DNA of 64,000 nucleotides from contig CM063243.1 in assembly GCA_032158295.1 (NCBI GenBank), positions 12,058,931 to 12,122,930 on the forward strand, given 5' to 3'. Source of the stretch: Pycnopodia helianthoides. Its lineage: Eukaryota; Echinodermata; Asteroidea; Forcipulatida; Asteriidae. A model generated the notes under the pieces. The model worked only from the letters and a program-made list of their open reading frames with translations, had not been told where the DNA came from and made no database searches. Both the position numbers and the translations under genes were made by a program. Positions 37,601-52,100 of this stretch are shown here, in pieces; position 1 is the first letter of the stretch, and every line of letters begins with the position of its first letter.

Positions 37601-40600
37601 CTCACTTGAGGGATGGCATTCCCTCACAAGAAAAGAAAGGGCAAAGAGAAAATATGGAGAAAATCCTTGTTAAACCAATTTGCAAATGCTCTTCCTGACA
37701 TGGAGCATGGAGCAGGGCAATGCTCCGCAGTGTTCAGGTCTGTAATACAGAAGGTGTGAAGCTCAACCAGGCAGGGATTGTCAGTGCCCTGTAATTCAGC
37801 ATGGACTAGTGATGGATTGTTGCAGTAGTAGGGACTCACCAATCTGAGGCTGGGATAGAGGGATAGCTGGTCATGGCAATCCAAGTGATTTAAGTGGCAG
37901 TCTTATTTTTGGCCCCAAGAGTCGGGTTGTCTGCATGGATGCAGCACCAGAGACTCCCAAGGTGCTACATGACAGTGGCAGTACCAAGTGTTTGTTCTGT
38001 TAACAGAAGAAAAAAGTGAAGTCTGATGCTGGCTGCTGCCAACAACTCAACATTCACCCATTGTACTGTTGGAGTATTCCTGAGCTCAATAATATGTCTG
38101 TCTCATGGAGGATCAAATATTCAAATGCCTCAAGATTGAACCTTGGCTGGGTCTGGCTTGTTGTTGGAGTCCACTGAAGATAACTGTAAAGAACATCTTA
38201 AGTTAACACATACATGTACATGCCACAAATGCATGTTGACCCTGAGGATCAAGGACTTCTCTTTGTTCTCCCATTGTTTGGACTTGCACAATTTTGTCCC
38301 CATTGGTTTTTGACAGGAAAGCGAAGTGAGGATGTCCTCACTCAGGTCAAAACACCTGGACAGGCCTGGAATTTCATCTTTGAGAGGGCAAGGCCATTTA
38401 CATTATGCAAAGGGCATTTCCAGTTCCACTGTGGCCTCCATGTATTTCCAGGTCTACCTGGATCCCTTTTGATAAAGTCCTGGCTTCAACAGGACCCCCA
38501 ACATTGTACTCTGTTTATATGTATATAACCACATACACATGTAGACTCTACATGAAGTTGAATCACCTGGTGAAGATGAAGTTATTTGTCAAATGGGGGT
38601 CTTGTCTCTGGGACTTTCATTTCTTCATCATCTATTCCTCTGTTGCAAGGCTACTTTTCATTTCTTTGAGCATGCATTTCTCAATTGTGTTGACTTTTTT
38701 CTTTCTTCAAATGACTAATTCTAATCTTTTATCGTTCATCAACTTGGGGCATTGTGCAACCCAAGGGTCAACTGTGACTGTGAGCTGAAAAAAGGGAGAC
38801 CAGTGAAGGGGGGGGGTGTTTTGTGTTCATTAAATGATAAAGCAGGGGCATAACATTGAAGTCTACAAAAAGTATTGATGTTTTTATCTCCCTTAGAAAA
38901 CGGGTTTAATGTGGGACAGGATTTTACTATTATTTAGAGCAGTTCTCTTTGTATTTGCTTTTTCCAAGTGACTGTTTTCTCCAAGCAAAAGGACTTTTAG
39001 TTGACTTTTTTGCCGTTTCTAAAACTATAATCCCAGTACTTCATGATGTGAATAGGACAAAGCCAGAGACTGCACAAACCTATCGCTAAGATCTCCGACT
39101 TCATCAGTACAAACACTTCTATGAAAGTGTTCCATGAAGGCTTGGGGTGTCTAGATCTCGGTGCGAACAAAATATTTTTTCAAATCATTTTTTCCCCCCA
39201 AATTTTTAATTAATTTGCGGGGACATTTAGCGGAAACGAGGTTGAAAACTGGGTCGATGTGCCCCAGTTTCCCACCGAGGGGTTCATGACATAAGCCCGT
39301 GCCGAGAGAAATACTGGAAATTGCCTGGTTTCGCCTTTTAAGATCCCCAATATTTGTTTGTGAGTGTACAATGGAGGCTGTCATTTCTGATAAATGTTAT
39401 TTGGTTAGTGGTAAATACAGAGGGTCCTAGTGGTAGGACTAGCAGACTTGTTCTTTCAGGGTCTGTGGCAGCCTCTCATGCTTATACTTTATGTCCGTAA
39501 TTAATCAACCATTTTTATTTACATCAAAAAAAAAAACGGACCAATCTTTCCCTGTGTGGCTGCTAAAGAATACATTATGAAGCTTGCTTGCTTATAAAAG
39601 GAAACGTTTTTTTTATTTTATTGTACACTTTTTTACTTCATTTGGGGTTGTTTGTGGGACTTCGCTCAGGACAAACCAGACCCCTTTTAATGCATTAGGC
39701 TGTGTAAACTTGCCGCCAATTAGTAAAATTGTATTCTACCGGAGGTTGAGCTGTTTACTCGTTTGGAATGCAAGACTTGGTACGCCGAGTGAAGGGATGT
39801 ATCGCGTGTTTATAACACACAGCAAGTTGGGTGATATGTTGGAGAAGAAAATTAATAGGGGGGGGGGTGTGTGTGTCTGGTTTGTCTAAGATGTAATGAG
39901 ACTGACTGCTAGGAGGGGATGTTTGGGAAAGCCGAGTTTCAATATTTGATGAAGGGGTTTCGTAATTAAATAACTGTCCCATATTAGAGAAGAAGGAACT
40001 GCGTCAGAGAGAGAGAGGTAAATTGCAATGCTGTACTTGCTCACTCTACAGGCAATTTGAGTTTGGGGGGGGGGGGCTTGCTCAGTTAATTTGCAGTGTT
40101 CAGCTACATGTAAGGCTAATGCAGCAGGTTGCAGGTTCAAGTCCTGTCCGAGTGACTCAATGATTTGATTTTCCTCACGGTCGAGTCACTCGTTGATTTG
40201 ATTTTTTCACACAGTATTTCAGAGTTTGTGTAGCAACAGCAATCAAAGTGTAAAATTGTTACTTACAATGCAGCTTATGAATTGAAATCCCTACTTATAG
40301 AATTATGGCATTGACTTGTGAATAGGGAGCAAGAACTGAATGGAAATTCTTGCCGAGGGGAAGAATACAATCACCTTGGTGTTTGTGATCACACCTTGGG
40401 TTGGGCCATTCACCAGTTGAGAAGCTATAAATCCAAGCTTTAACCCTCTTGCTGTCTGACCATTCAATACCATTCAAGTGGTTTTAAATGATAGATAAAC
40501 TATGCCAGCCTGCGATATGATACCATGAGGGAATGCATGTACACAGTACACAGTTAGTTCTGTGCACAGTTGTGCCACCGTACACAACCGTGCCAGTCGA

Positions 40601-43600
40601 ATGGTTTCAAATGGTTGGTCAACTCACTGGAAAATGTTGCCTAGAGTCACTGACAGTAGGAGGGTTAATGAACACATTGCGTATTCTGACGGTTCTGCTG
40701 TGATAAGGTGTAAAGAAAAGTGATCCAAATAGAATAGTTACATTTAGCTTGAGTGCAGCGACCCACACAATCTTGCACTGGTTGAAATAGAAAATTATGC
40801 CTAGAATTGGACGGATTAAGAGTTTCCTTTTTTGCAGTCAAACTTTCCAACAAAATTATCTTATAATTGTCCAATAGAATTGTTTAGACGGCCATCTTTG
40901 GCAGATTTTCTTTACACAATGATAAAGGCTATTTTTTTTAAGACTCTTTTTCCTTCCAGTTCACATTGGTTACATTGGAAAAGAATGGCATCAAATCAAG
41001 TTAAATACAATGTAGATCAAAGTGGGAAACGCATTATGGCGCTCAATTTTATTGGTTTGAAATGTTTGAATGAGTTGTTAGTGCTATTTTTTTTCAGAAT
41101 TAGTACTTCTGGTCGAGCTGGAAGTTTTGAGTTTTCCTTCATATTTTCTTGATTTTTGTTTTCTGAAAAGGTATTCAAAGTGCACTTTAAGGTTTAAATT
41201 TCAAACCCATCTGTACCTGATCAATGATGTTTTATAATGTTTCCTATTATACATAACTAATCAGTAAGTAATCAATACACATTCCTTCATCCGTCCAGGT
41301 GGTTAGACTCGTCCAAGTCCCTAATGGAGCAAGGCACCCGAGAAAACGACACCCTGATGATGCGCTTCAAGTACTTTGCCTTCTATGACCTGGACCCCAA
41401 GCAAGACGCGGTCCGAGTCAACCAGATCTTTGAGCAGGCCAAGTGGGGACTGCTCAACGAGGAAATTGACTGCACGGATGAGGAAATGATCATGTTCGCA
41501 GCGTTACAGGTAATTGATTTTTTTTTTTATGTACGTCCCCGTCCCTGATGATGAACCAGCCTTGGGTAGATTGTCCCATCCCCCCCCCCCCCCCCCCGCC
41601 AATCCCCTTTTTTCCTCACGGCAGATGTTAACACATTTCGTCGCTGAAACAACAGTTTCAGGGTTGTTGTAATGGCTGGTAAAGTAAGCATGCACACATG
41701 GCCAGAATTCAGATGTTGTGGGTATACAGCTTGGGGCAACACGTTTGCATATATGCAGACCATGAGATGCTCACTTCAGGCGTGATGAGAACATTTTGTG
41801 CGCAGCACATAAAAAGCAAATATTGCACATAGTGTAAACCGTCTACAGTGTATGTTTAATAGTTAGGAATAGACTCGGGTATGGAGACTGATCTTCACCT
41901 CATTCTTATGTACATAGTTTAACACCTGTGTGTGGATGGTATTTCAACACCAATCTGTTGATATAAATGGTCTATCGGGAGTTCGCATAGTGTTTCTTAA
42001 GTAGATCCAAACAAAGCTAAAACAACAGTGGACTAAATGTCCGCATGACTGTTGTATGGAAATTCTAGCAGGGGACTGAATGCGCATAATTGCCTGTCTA
42101 CTGTCCTTTCTCGTGCTGTACCAATTCATTCTTAAGGGTGTACCCAGAATTTGTGAAGCTGTTGAATGCTTATTTTGTGTTCTGAAAAAAAAGAAAAAAA
42201 GAAAACAAAACATGTGGAGATTTATCAAACCAATACTGCACCTAGGCGTAAAGAACAGAGCCAGTAACGTACAATCCCAACTGTAATCCTAAGCCATATT
42301 TCACACCTTTTCCCACGGCAATGTTTGTCTTTTTCACCTGACCATCTGCATTCAAACTTTGTACATGAACTTCATTAGTTGCGGTCTAGTTCTCCGCAAA
42401 CCGGCATTCATATTGTGAGATGTAGGTGTTGTGCCCCCTTGGGGTACGTCACTCTTTTACTTTGTATGGTAATGGATGTGACATGGCACAAATTACATGC
42501 AATGAGGGCTAGTCAAGTGGAGACACCTGGCTGCTTGATGTGAATTCTTTCTCCCTTCTTTTCCAAGGGACGAGAATTCCGAAGGATTCCCTTGGTACTT
42601 AATTAACTATTGATCCAAGCTTTCAAACTTCCAATCTATGAACATTGTACAAGTACATATATTTTGGGGTGAGTGTTGGGAAAAGGGGGGCATTTTTTTT
42701 AGGCTGAGAGGACTCTCTCTGGTTGCCTTGAATGGTCAAATGGGAAGGACCATAAGCCTGGTTCCTGTGGCCATTGAAAAAAGGGTGTGTATTGATTGTT
42801 TGCATAAAAACAAGAACTTGCTCTGGGCCGGCCTTTAGTTGAAAGTGGACTACTTTAATGTACCACTCCTAAAGAAGTGTGCTATGGATCCCTTTTTTGC
42901 TCGTCATATGCAGATGCAAGTGAACCTCCAAGCTCAGATGCCACAACCCGATCCCGACGCCGTGCCAGAGGGACAAGATGACATCGACAAAGCCTTGACA
43001 AACCTGCAGGTATCTCTAGAAGGAACATCGATCACAACAGGGCAAGTAAGTACCAAGAGCCACCCCCCTCTTCTCTTTGGCTTATCCCTGCCCTTAAGCT
43101 CTCTCTGGCTTGCTAACCTTCAGGGGTAATACTTCATTACTAGGGAGAACATCACTCACACTAGGATTAGTCTGAGCTAAGAAATCTCTGTCCCACCCCA
43201 CCCCACACCCAAAACTCTCATAAATTAAACCTATAAGTCTCTACCAGACGTGTTGAAGCTGAAAGCCCAGATTGTTTGTCAACAATTTTATATTTATATT
43301 GTTCAGTAGCTTCTGTACTCAATTTATTAGGGTTTGAGGGTTTGTTGGGTCCCCCCCCCCCTTGTACTTGTAAAAGATGAATGCACTAATTGAAATGGTA
43401 CATGTGTAGTAAGGAGGTCTTCAGGCTAGTACCTCAAAGATGGCGGTGTGATGATGTCAATGCATAAGGTCATTAAGACACAGTTATTAGAATCTATCCA
43501 ATCCTCAAAAGCGTCAAATACAAATCTGCAGTACCATATTATATGTACACTTTAAGGTAAATAGACCATGGTCAAGTATGGGTTCACTAAGACATGTTGT

Positions 43601-46115
43601 TTTCATTAAAGAGCTTCAAGATTTTAATTCTCACATGAGCTACTAATCTACGTAAAAAAGATATCTGCAGGGCAAGATAAAAAAGATATCAGTGCATACT
43701 TTTGACTTCAGTGAACTTACATTGTAGTTTTCCCCGGAGTGAGAGTCATAAATCAAATTTTGTGTGTGTGTGAAACATCTTGTGAAGTTTGCATACGTTG
43801 CTGTTTTGGCTTGACCTTAAGGAATAACAGAATCCTTTCTGTTGTGCTTGTTTGCAGAGTGATATCACAACGGTGCCTGAGCTGTGTGACAACTTAAGGT
43901 TTTTCAGGTGAGTCTACAACATGAAGATATATTGTTTTCCTATAAAAAAATAATCCAATTGAAGGCATGTTACACCGTTCAGAAAGGAACAAGGCAACTT
44001 CTTATAAAGGCACTGGACACTATTGATAATTACTCAAAATAATTGTTAGCATAAAAAGTTACTTGGTAACGAGCAATGGAGAGCTGTTGATAGTATAAAA
44101 CATTGTGAGAAACGGCTCCCTCTGAAGTAACGTAGTTTTTGAGAAAGAAGTAATTTCTCAGTAAAATATTGAATCGATTTTGAGACCTCACGCGTGAGGT
44201 CTCGAAATCAAGCATCTGAAAGCACACAACTTCGTGTGACAAGGGTGTTTTTTCTTCCATTATTATCTCCCAACTTCGACGACCAATTGAGTTCAAACTT
44301 TCACAGGTTTGCTATTTTGTGCATATGTTGAGATACACCAAGTGAGAAGACTGGTCTTTGACAATTACCAAAGGTGTCCAGTGTCTTTAAGCAGTGCAAT
44401 TCTGTTTAAGATAGAGGAATATTTGTAAGGTTCACCACAGTCTACATCCAAACATAAGGGCCAATGCGGTGACGGCCTTCAAGCAATTCTGTCTCATTCC
44501 ATTACATTTTTTACGATGCTGTCAAATTGAAACCTGTGAATGGATACCATTGATGTATAAAAGGTAATGTGACATCACTCAGATGATTACTCATTGATGG
44601 TACAGAGAGTAATGCTTTTGACTTTATTTCAAGACACATCCAACAATGCAATTAGCGCCAATAACGGGATGAATAGGAAACAAGCTGGCATGTTTTTGTT
44701 TTAGGTGTGGGAGGGAAATCCCCAATGGGGGAAAACCTACTCAGTCTCAGGTAGAGACTGAAAACCCAATCCACATGCAAGGCTCCTGTGTGAGGTGAGA
44801 TTTGAAGTGAGAAAGAGGGTGAAAGGCAGGGAAAGAAACCACTGAACAAACCTGTCTCCCTTGAAAAAAATGTTGCCGTGCATGCTCATTGCAAGCCCAA
44901 CACTATCAATAACCCCTGAAGATGATCGAGTGAAGGGGGTTTCCCCCAAACAAGTATGAGTTTCCTAACAGGCACTGTCACTTTTGATCAACACCTACAA
45001 GTAGGACGAAGGCTTCGGAGGGATGATGGCTTCCAATTACGGTCAAAGGTCATGTCAGAAGGGGGCTTAGGGTGGAGATAAGAGGGAATCAACCATGACA
45101 GAGCCAGTTTCCATGGAACAAAAGACATCTTGTTCAGGAGGGTATTATTGCACGTTGACGCAGCTAATCACTTGACTTGCAGTTCAGGAAAATAATCAAC
45201 ACAATTTGTGTCGGCTGTCTGGCAGCTCAGTGAAGAGGCCAGAGGTATGAAGGGCCCTTTAATTGGGACAGAACAGCTATAAATATTACATGACACACCA
45301 GGACAGAGATTGGTTTGTTATCAATCTTGCTTCCTTCTTCCTTTCCTCCCTTCATGTTTATTGTAATATCATGAAGAAATTTATTGGACATTTCAAACTA
45401 AACGCCCCCCCCCCCACCTCCTAACAACAACCAAATAATGTCAAACCTTCATGGAGATAAAAGAAATATTACACAGATTGACAGATGAATTTTTTTTGTT
45501 AAGTTTGACTTTGGGATGTCAGGAAGTTAAGTGCTGAAACTTAATTGTAAAAGCTCATCCGGGTCTTGGTATAAACTCTTTATAGCAAGCATACAAAAGG
45601 ACACAATTTGCGTATGGTTATTCAAAGGCCTTTGAAAGGTGGCTTGTAATCCATCAATATGTGTAAACATATAGAAAAGGTATTTCTGTTGATTTGTACA
45701 TCAATTGTTTCGTGGTAAAATTGGGTCTTGTTGTGAAACCTGTTAAAGGAGGTACACCTTTTTAAAATGTCTTTCCTACTTTATTGAACAGGATTATTTT
45801 CAAAGCTTAACTTGTCTTGGATAATTTATTCTCAGTTCGTCAATTTTTTCCAGTTGATCAAATTTGTATTGTATTTACCTGAATTTTACCTTCCTTTAAT
45901 GAAATGATGGCGACTTTTGTTCTCTTGGTGTTTTTTTTTCTTTCCCGCCGATGAAAGAGGATGCGTAAAATGATTACCAAGGATTCACCAACGCAATCTT
46001 ATACCCTGGGGGCAAATGTTATTAAAAACGCAGCAGGATCTCATGTTCTATTTGAACATGGATTTGGGGTTTGAGCTCGGCAGCTGGCCGTGGCCCACGC
46101 TTGACACACAACACC

Positions 46116-46153
<38 letters not shown>

Positions 46154-49100
46154 CTAGGTGAACTGAAACCCATTACCGCGTGACTTGCGGAGGCAGTTGA
46201 CATTGAATCTGTGACTTGTTCCGATCCCATGAGTGTATTCAGCTAAGCCAGAACATTGGCGGCGCTCCCAGCAGGGCCTTATGCCAAGTTTGACCTGAAA
46301 ATGTGAAAGTAAAAAAAAAGGTCGTCGAACGTATCCATCATGTGAAACTGAACCATCGTAATTGTTTCCTGAGCTTCCTCTGCAGCATTGTTTCTTCTGC
46401 CAAATTTATATTGTGTGTTTGAAGGCTGCTTGTAACTCAATCAGCACAAACATCCACACCCATAAATCCAAATAAAGACAAAACCAATTGGCAGGAATGT
46501 TTTTTTTTCAGTTTAGAAAGTGCACATAAATCCAGAGAGAGTGAATCAAGAATTGGGCGGTACATTTTTCTCTTTCTGTAAAGAAAGCACACATGTAGCA
46601 CTTTTTAACGTTGTTTAGGCCTAATCTGATTCAGGGATTGAAATTGTACCTCGCTGAGAAAATTGCATAGAATTGATTGCATTGAATCACCCAAATGAGT
46701 TCTTTATGCAGGAACTCAGATTGTGGCATTTTACCAATGCGGGTGTCTGTGTCCAGTACATTCTGTCGGCTTTGTTGTTGCGATTGCATCTGTTAGTCTA
46801 TCCCCACAGGAAGCCGAGCTGCCAAGATGCTGCTGAGTACACCCTGCTCTGCATGATGCTATGTTGATATGGCCATCCAGGGATGTGCCTGTGTCAGTCC
46901 AAGATCATCCTCAAGGAAATGGTACATCAGCGTCTTGAAGAGTTGATTCTGTCCAATAAATTAGTGTAGTAGTCTTCAAGAAATAACCTAAACTTGTCAA
47001 TGAAAGTTTCATTTTAATACATGTGGGCGCTCGTATAGTGCACGGGCACCTAGCTTGTTTTTATCTTGCATCTTATTTTCTTGACAAAGAGTACAACTTT
47101 TCATGAAGATCTGTAGAACTTGTGCCATCTAGCCTATAAATGCTCAAAGCAACCATAATGATATTAATAATAATATTCAGCTCTTGTATAGCACTTCATC
47201 ACATCCGAGGGCATCTCTGAGCGCTCAATATTTTTTCTACAAGGTACAAATGTTGAGCCATGTTCGAAGTATAAGACCCATTTATTTACATAGCACCATG
47301 TAATGGTTTACAAGGTGCTGTGGCACAATCTGCAGCCAACCATACCAGAAAACACCGGGGCAAAACCCTTCTCTTAATGATAAGTGTACTGGGTTCTTTG
47401 ATGTGCATTACACAACACATGGGACCTAAGGCTTTATGTCCCAACCGAAGGACGAAGCAATAATGGTCAAGTGTCTTGCTTCAGGACACAAGTGTCAAGA
47501 CCTGGGACTCGAACCCACACTCTTCTGATCAGAAACACCAGAGCTTGAGTCCAGTCCGCTTGACCGCTTGGCCACGACGCGCCATTAGGCATGAAGGTCA
47601 TTGAAATAGGGGCAAGACCTCTTTCCCTGTAAAAAGGGTATTTCCAGAAGAACAACTTTTCTATAGACTTGTTTATGGGTGCCAAGGTAGGGTTACCGTA
47701 GCCAAGATGTATCATCTGATTAAAAAACATCAAATTATTTTGTTGGTGATCAGCTAGAACTTGTCTTTAAGTGACAGCATACCAAGGTGTGTGGTGTCCC
47801 TTCGCACTGCCCGTTAGCTGGAGAACATCATCATCGGCTTCATCATTCCCTTGAAGCCATTACCCAAGGAATGCTTAGCACTGAGACGTACATACTGTGT
47901 TGATGAAACACTTCAATGTTAAGAGGAGACATGAAATTGGACTGTCCCATGCCACCAGGGTTTTGTCATTCTTGATGATATGAGGCCTCTCTGGTTTCAT
48001 CTTACTGCATCAAGCTGGCGTCAGATTTTTCTGGTGGAGCTCATCTCTGCAATGTGCATTTCTACTTTATTGTATACGGGAGTTGTTCTGGGGTTGTACT
48101 TGCAACTAATGGTGCTGACTGATCATGTGTTAAATGAGGCAGGACTGGCCCCTAGTTTAAGTTAAAGAAGTTGATGGTCCCTGATGAATGGTTTACTGGT
48201 ATCCACCAGTCTCAGCACACTGCTGCTTTAACTTCTCTGATGCTAATTGCAGATGACAATGTCTGTCTAAGTCATTTGACATGTAATGGTGGAACAGTTT
48301 ATGTTTAATTGAGGGTAAGATATATGCTGTCAACATTAATGTCTGGTTTGGGTGGGATTCAGCCCACACACACACACACACACACATAACATCATAAAAT
48401 GGAACCTGGAGCATTTTGCCGTCACAAAGTAAATACAAGTATACATCCATTTTGTTAAAGTCATAAGCTGCAGTTTTCCTCTGCCTGGTACTTCAGCGTC
48501 AATTAGTTCCACCTAATCCAACTAATGGAAAGACATGCACTCAACCATGAGCATCGTGAGATTATTTCTGCACCATTAATCGGGAAAAACTGGAGACTCT
48601 GTTTTACAAATCTGAGTTTCTCTAATTTTGCTCTTCAAAAAGCAAGTGGTGTGAAGCACTTTCAACTCTCTGCAAGGCGAACTTAATAATGCATTAATTG
48701 TGTCATGCATGTATTCAGCATCTACACGTGTAATGACTGTGTTAAACCAAATTCACCCACTCGTAGTTCTTTAAGTAAACTTGGATGTAAAGCAACCCTT
48801 CAAAAGGAAGTTGGAATTCAAAGGAATTGATTGAAAATACTAGGGACATTCCTATTTTGTTGAAACTTTCCCATGTTGTACTTAAAACAGTGTCTGAGTT
48901 AATAGCGTAGAGATGAACAGATGGTATGGCTTTAGCATCGTTATTAGCTTTCACTTTGTATGTTTTGGGAGAAGCCCCTAGAGCACTTTCGATATGGAAT
49001 GTGAATCTTCCTAAATCAATAGATAGTGTCTATATGATCCGGTTTGTTTGGGTGTGTTTGGTATTGTGTATCCTACAAGTTTCAACCTGGAGGCAGTACT

Positions 49101-52100
49101 TGCTGACTTTTAACCAACACTTAAGCCTACATGCACAAATACTGTTTTGTGAAGGAGTGAGTTATGCATTACAAATGTCCGCTCTTACAATTTGATGTTG
49201 GAGATGTACAGTACATACATGTACATGTACATGTAGTGGAAGAGTAGAGTAGGATGCGAGAGGTTGTCTTCAGCCGACGCCATCTCGGGAGACTCCGATG
49301 GTCACCTTCCACGCATCCTGGTCCAGCATCAGTGTCCTCAGCTCAGTTGTTTCTTGTTGCGCTGTGTCCTTCTGAATTCTACATGTACATGTGATGGTCA
49401 TAGAAATTGTACCCCTACCGTTAGTTTCAATTCATTCATTTATTATGTAACAGTTCCTTAGACTGTTTAAATTATTCAAGAAAGGGCCCTCTTTTGACAA
49501 ATATATTATTTTCGCTCGCTTCCGTCACTCTCACACTGAAATTCAACAAAGACCTCATCACACATTCATGTCTTTGTCTCTTACAGAAATAAAGGTTACT
49601 CCATATAAAGAGAACAAACTGCCGAAGCCTCTATCCTTTTTTAGACTCCAATTGAATCAATGAGGGTCACATTTAGTTTACTTTAGTTCGCTTCACTTTA
49701 TACAATTTTCTGTATGCGTACTCCTACTCATCTTACTCAGGCACCTTCCTCTCTCTACTCAACGCTCACACTCAAAGAAAAACCCCACGGCCATACTTTA
49801 CTCCTCACCCCCCCCCCCAGCCCCACCTCCTCTAACTCATAGTTTCACTTACACCCACGGAAAAGTACTTGGCTTCAACTCTATTTGATTTGTAAACTTA
49901 CTCCCATACAGATACCATAACTCATCCACCAAAGGGTGCAGTATGTGACTCATTGCCTCTACACATCACTATGGCATTCCTACTGAGTGTATACAGTCAC
50001 ACCCTACTGTTTTATATACACATTTTTTTACTAAGTTCGTCCATAGAGAAGCCATGCTGGCACTGTGTGTACTTGGTTTGTGTGATTTTTTTTTGGGGGG
50101 GGGGTATGTGTGATCTGTGACATTGCTGAGTGAATGTTCTGGTTCTTTATGAGGTTGTCAGGCGGAAATAATGTCAATTTACTCTGCATTTACTGCTAAA
50201 TCCTTAGGGCAGCAATGTAATGTATACAACCAATGAGGAACGTATAAACAGAGCTGTGTTTGTAAATTAGTCAGATGATGCATTTATCATGTTTGTTATG
50301 GAAGTGCATTAATCTACTTGAATTATAAGTGTACTGGAAACTTTATACATTAAAAACGTTACATAATTCACAAATGCAATCCATTTGAGTCCAGTGTTTG
50401 AAAGAATGCTTTGTACATGTCGCATGCATTTAATCTGGTTTCAGAATGATGTGATAGATTAAAGATCAATCCATAAGCACGGTCTTCCGTAGCAACTTCT
50501 TAGCAACTGCAATCACTCGGGATGACCACATGCATCTCTGCCCCTCGGCCATTGAGCGAGAATATCCCACCACATACAAAATTAACAACCAGCAATGCAA
50601 ATGATGGTAGCTCTTTATGTTTTGTTGATGGATTTCGACATGTCAGTCTTGTGGGAGGGCGGTACGGTGGCGGTTGCAACTGGTTGATTTATACAGTGAT
50701 AGAACTTGAAAGGATCAGTCTGTTGTGTCGATAAATGTTTTATAATCTTGCTTCTTCTGTCTGTCCTTTTCTACAAATTGCAGGCCCAAAAAACTAACAT
50801 TGAAGAGTTACAAGAGAGGTTACTTCATCTTCAGAGACACACATCTGACGCAGTACAAGACACAGGAAGATAATCATGGGGCACCTGTCCAGACCCTCAA
50901 CCTCAACGGTAAACAAATTTAAATTTTGCCACTATCCTTTCAACTACTGGTATATACTGGGAAAAATCCAGGCTTACTTCAAATCTACTAAATAATGTTT
51001 TGCGTCTGTTGCTTCATCAAATGCATTGATAGTGTGTAATTATAATGCACTTTTTACAAGGCAATTAGGCCCTTCAAAGCATCTTTCATTGTTACCCTGT
51101 TCATTGGGCCATAAGCATCCCCGAAACCATCTCAATCTCTACCCTGGAAGGTACCCATTTACTCCTGGGTGATAAGATGCAGTTATAGTTAATTGTCTTA
51201 CTCAAAGGAACAAGTGTCATGATCAGGACCTGAACCCGCTGATGACTCAACCATCGGAACTTGAGTTTTGAGACCGCCTGTCCATATTCACGGTTCTTTT
51301 AGTGTTTACTGATTGGCCATCATCTGCACAGAGTGCCCTTAATTTTCAAAAGGCTCAAAGCATAGTGTTAGCCAGAGGGTGTCTGGGTGTCTTTTGGACA
51401 TCCTGTTTTGAATTTGGACACTCTGTTTTTATCTGTCATTTACATGTTAATGTATTGTAAGTGAACAATTGGGCACCCTGATTTTAAATTTCCAGCAACT
51501 TTGGGGACCCTTTACAAAATTCTGGCTAAAACCTTGTGCTCAAAGAGCACTAAGTTGCTAATCGGAAAAAACTTTTGCTTTAAAAGCAGAAATACATTAG
51601 GCTGCCAGCCCAGTTCCTTGTAGCAAACATTCCCAGTGAGTGGATCTGTGTTTAGTCTTGCTTAACCAATGTTTGATAAGCTATATAATAACTCTAGATA
51701 CAACAGTCTTTTCCGTAACAAATTAAGTTAACCAAGAGACTTCCTGTAAAATTAAAAGCGTTCGACCTGAATGTTCAAACATTCAAATGTTCAACTGACA
51801 CTCCAAATACAAAACGTCATCAGTCATGAACAGATGTGATTAAATCTGATTAGGTAACTTTGTAAGCCATACTATCCTGAATGGGGTATGCTTACTAAAT
51901 GTATACCTTGATTGAAATCACCTTCTCCTGTTGCGGTTATCACTGTCCTCAATCAGGAAACCCTTGCGCTCATAAAAATGATATCTTCGGCATCAACATG
52001 TGCGCGTATCGTCCCCCCTTTATCTAGTAATGTATATTGTAATTAATCCTAACAGGCTGTGAGGTGACACATGAAGTCAGCATACCTAATGATAGGTATG

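Larger units (their letters stand above)
12801..41298 (+). other. giant kindlin intron, 28.5 kb
   Basis: It joins Asn-Cys-Gly/Gly-Trp-Leu-Asp, which is continuous in other kindlins, so no coding exon is missing here. It holds a 143-bp tandem array (15000-15345), foldbacks (17022, 27561, 32478), TIR elements (28856, 30259, 36753), minisatellites (21284-21976) and a possible antisense exon (36381-36622). The segments 13560-14060, 21990-24400, 25600-26000 and 38900-41290 show no recognised gene. The short homopolymer tracts at 24429, 36068, 38806 and 40065 are not remarkable. Confidence 0.85.
43908..50783 (+). other. kindlin intron, 6.9 kb
   Basis: Phase 2. It holds the best-preserved MITE-like element (44003-44390), (GT)n and (CA)n microsatellites, a tRNA-derived SINE (47158-47582) and a possible retrotransposon remnant near 49260. 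The stretches 44400-46110 and 49460-50780 show only short homopolymer tracts. Confidence 0.85.
50909..52055 (+). other. kindlin intron, 1147 bp
   Basis: Phase 1, borders gtaaac and cctaacag. It contains a diverged SINE on the minus strand (51060-51285) and the second copy of the 32301 repeat (51355-51540). Confidence 0.88.

Noticed and set aside
40094..40216. tRNA or complete SINE near ggttgcaggttcaagtcctg
   Set aside because: B-box-like motif without an A box at the right distance. The following gatttgattt repeats look like a short local duplication; too weak to list.
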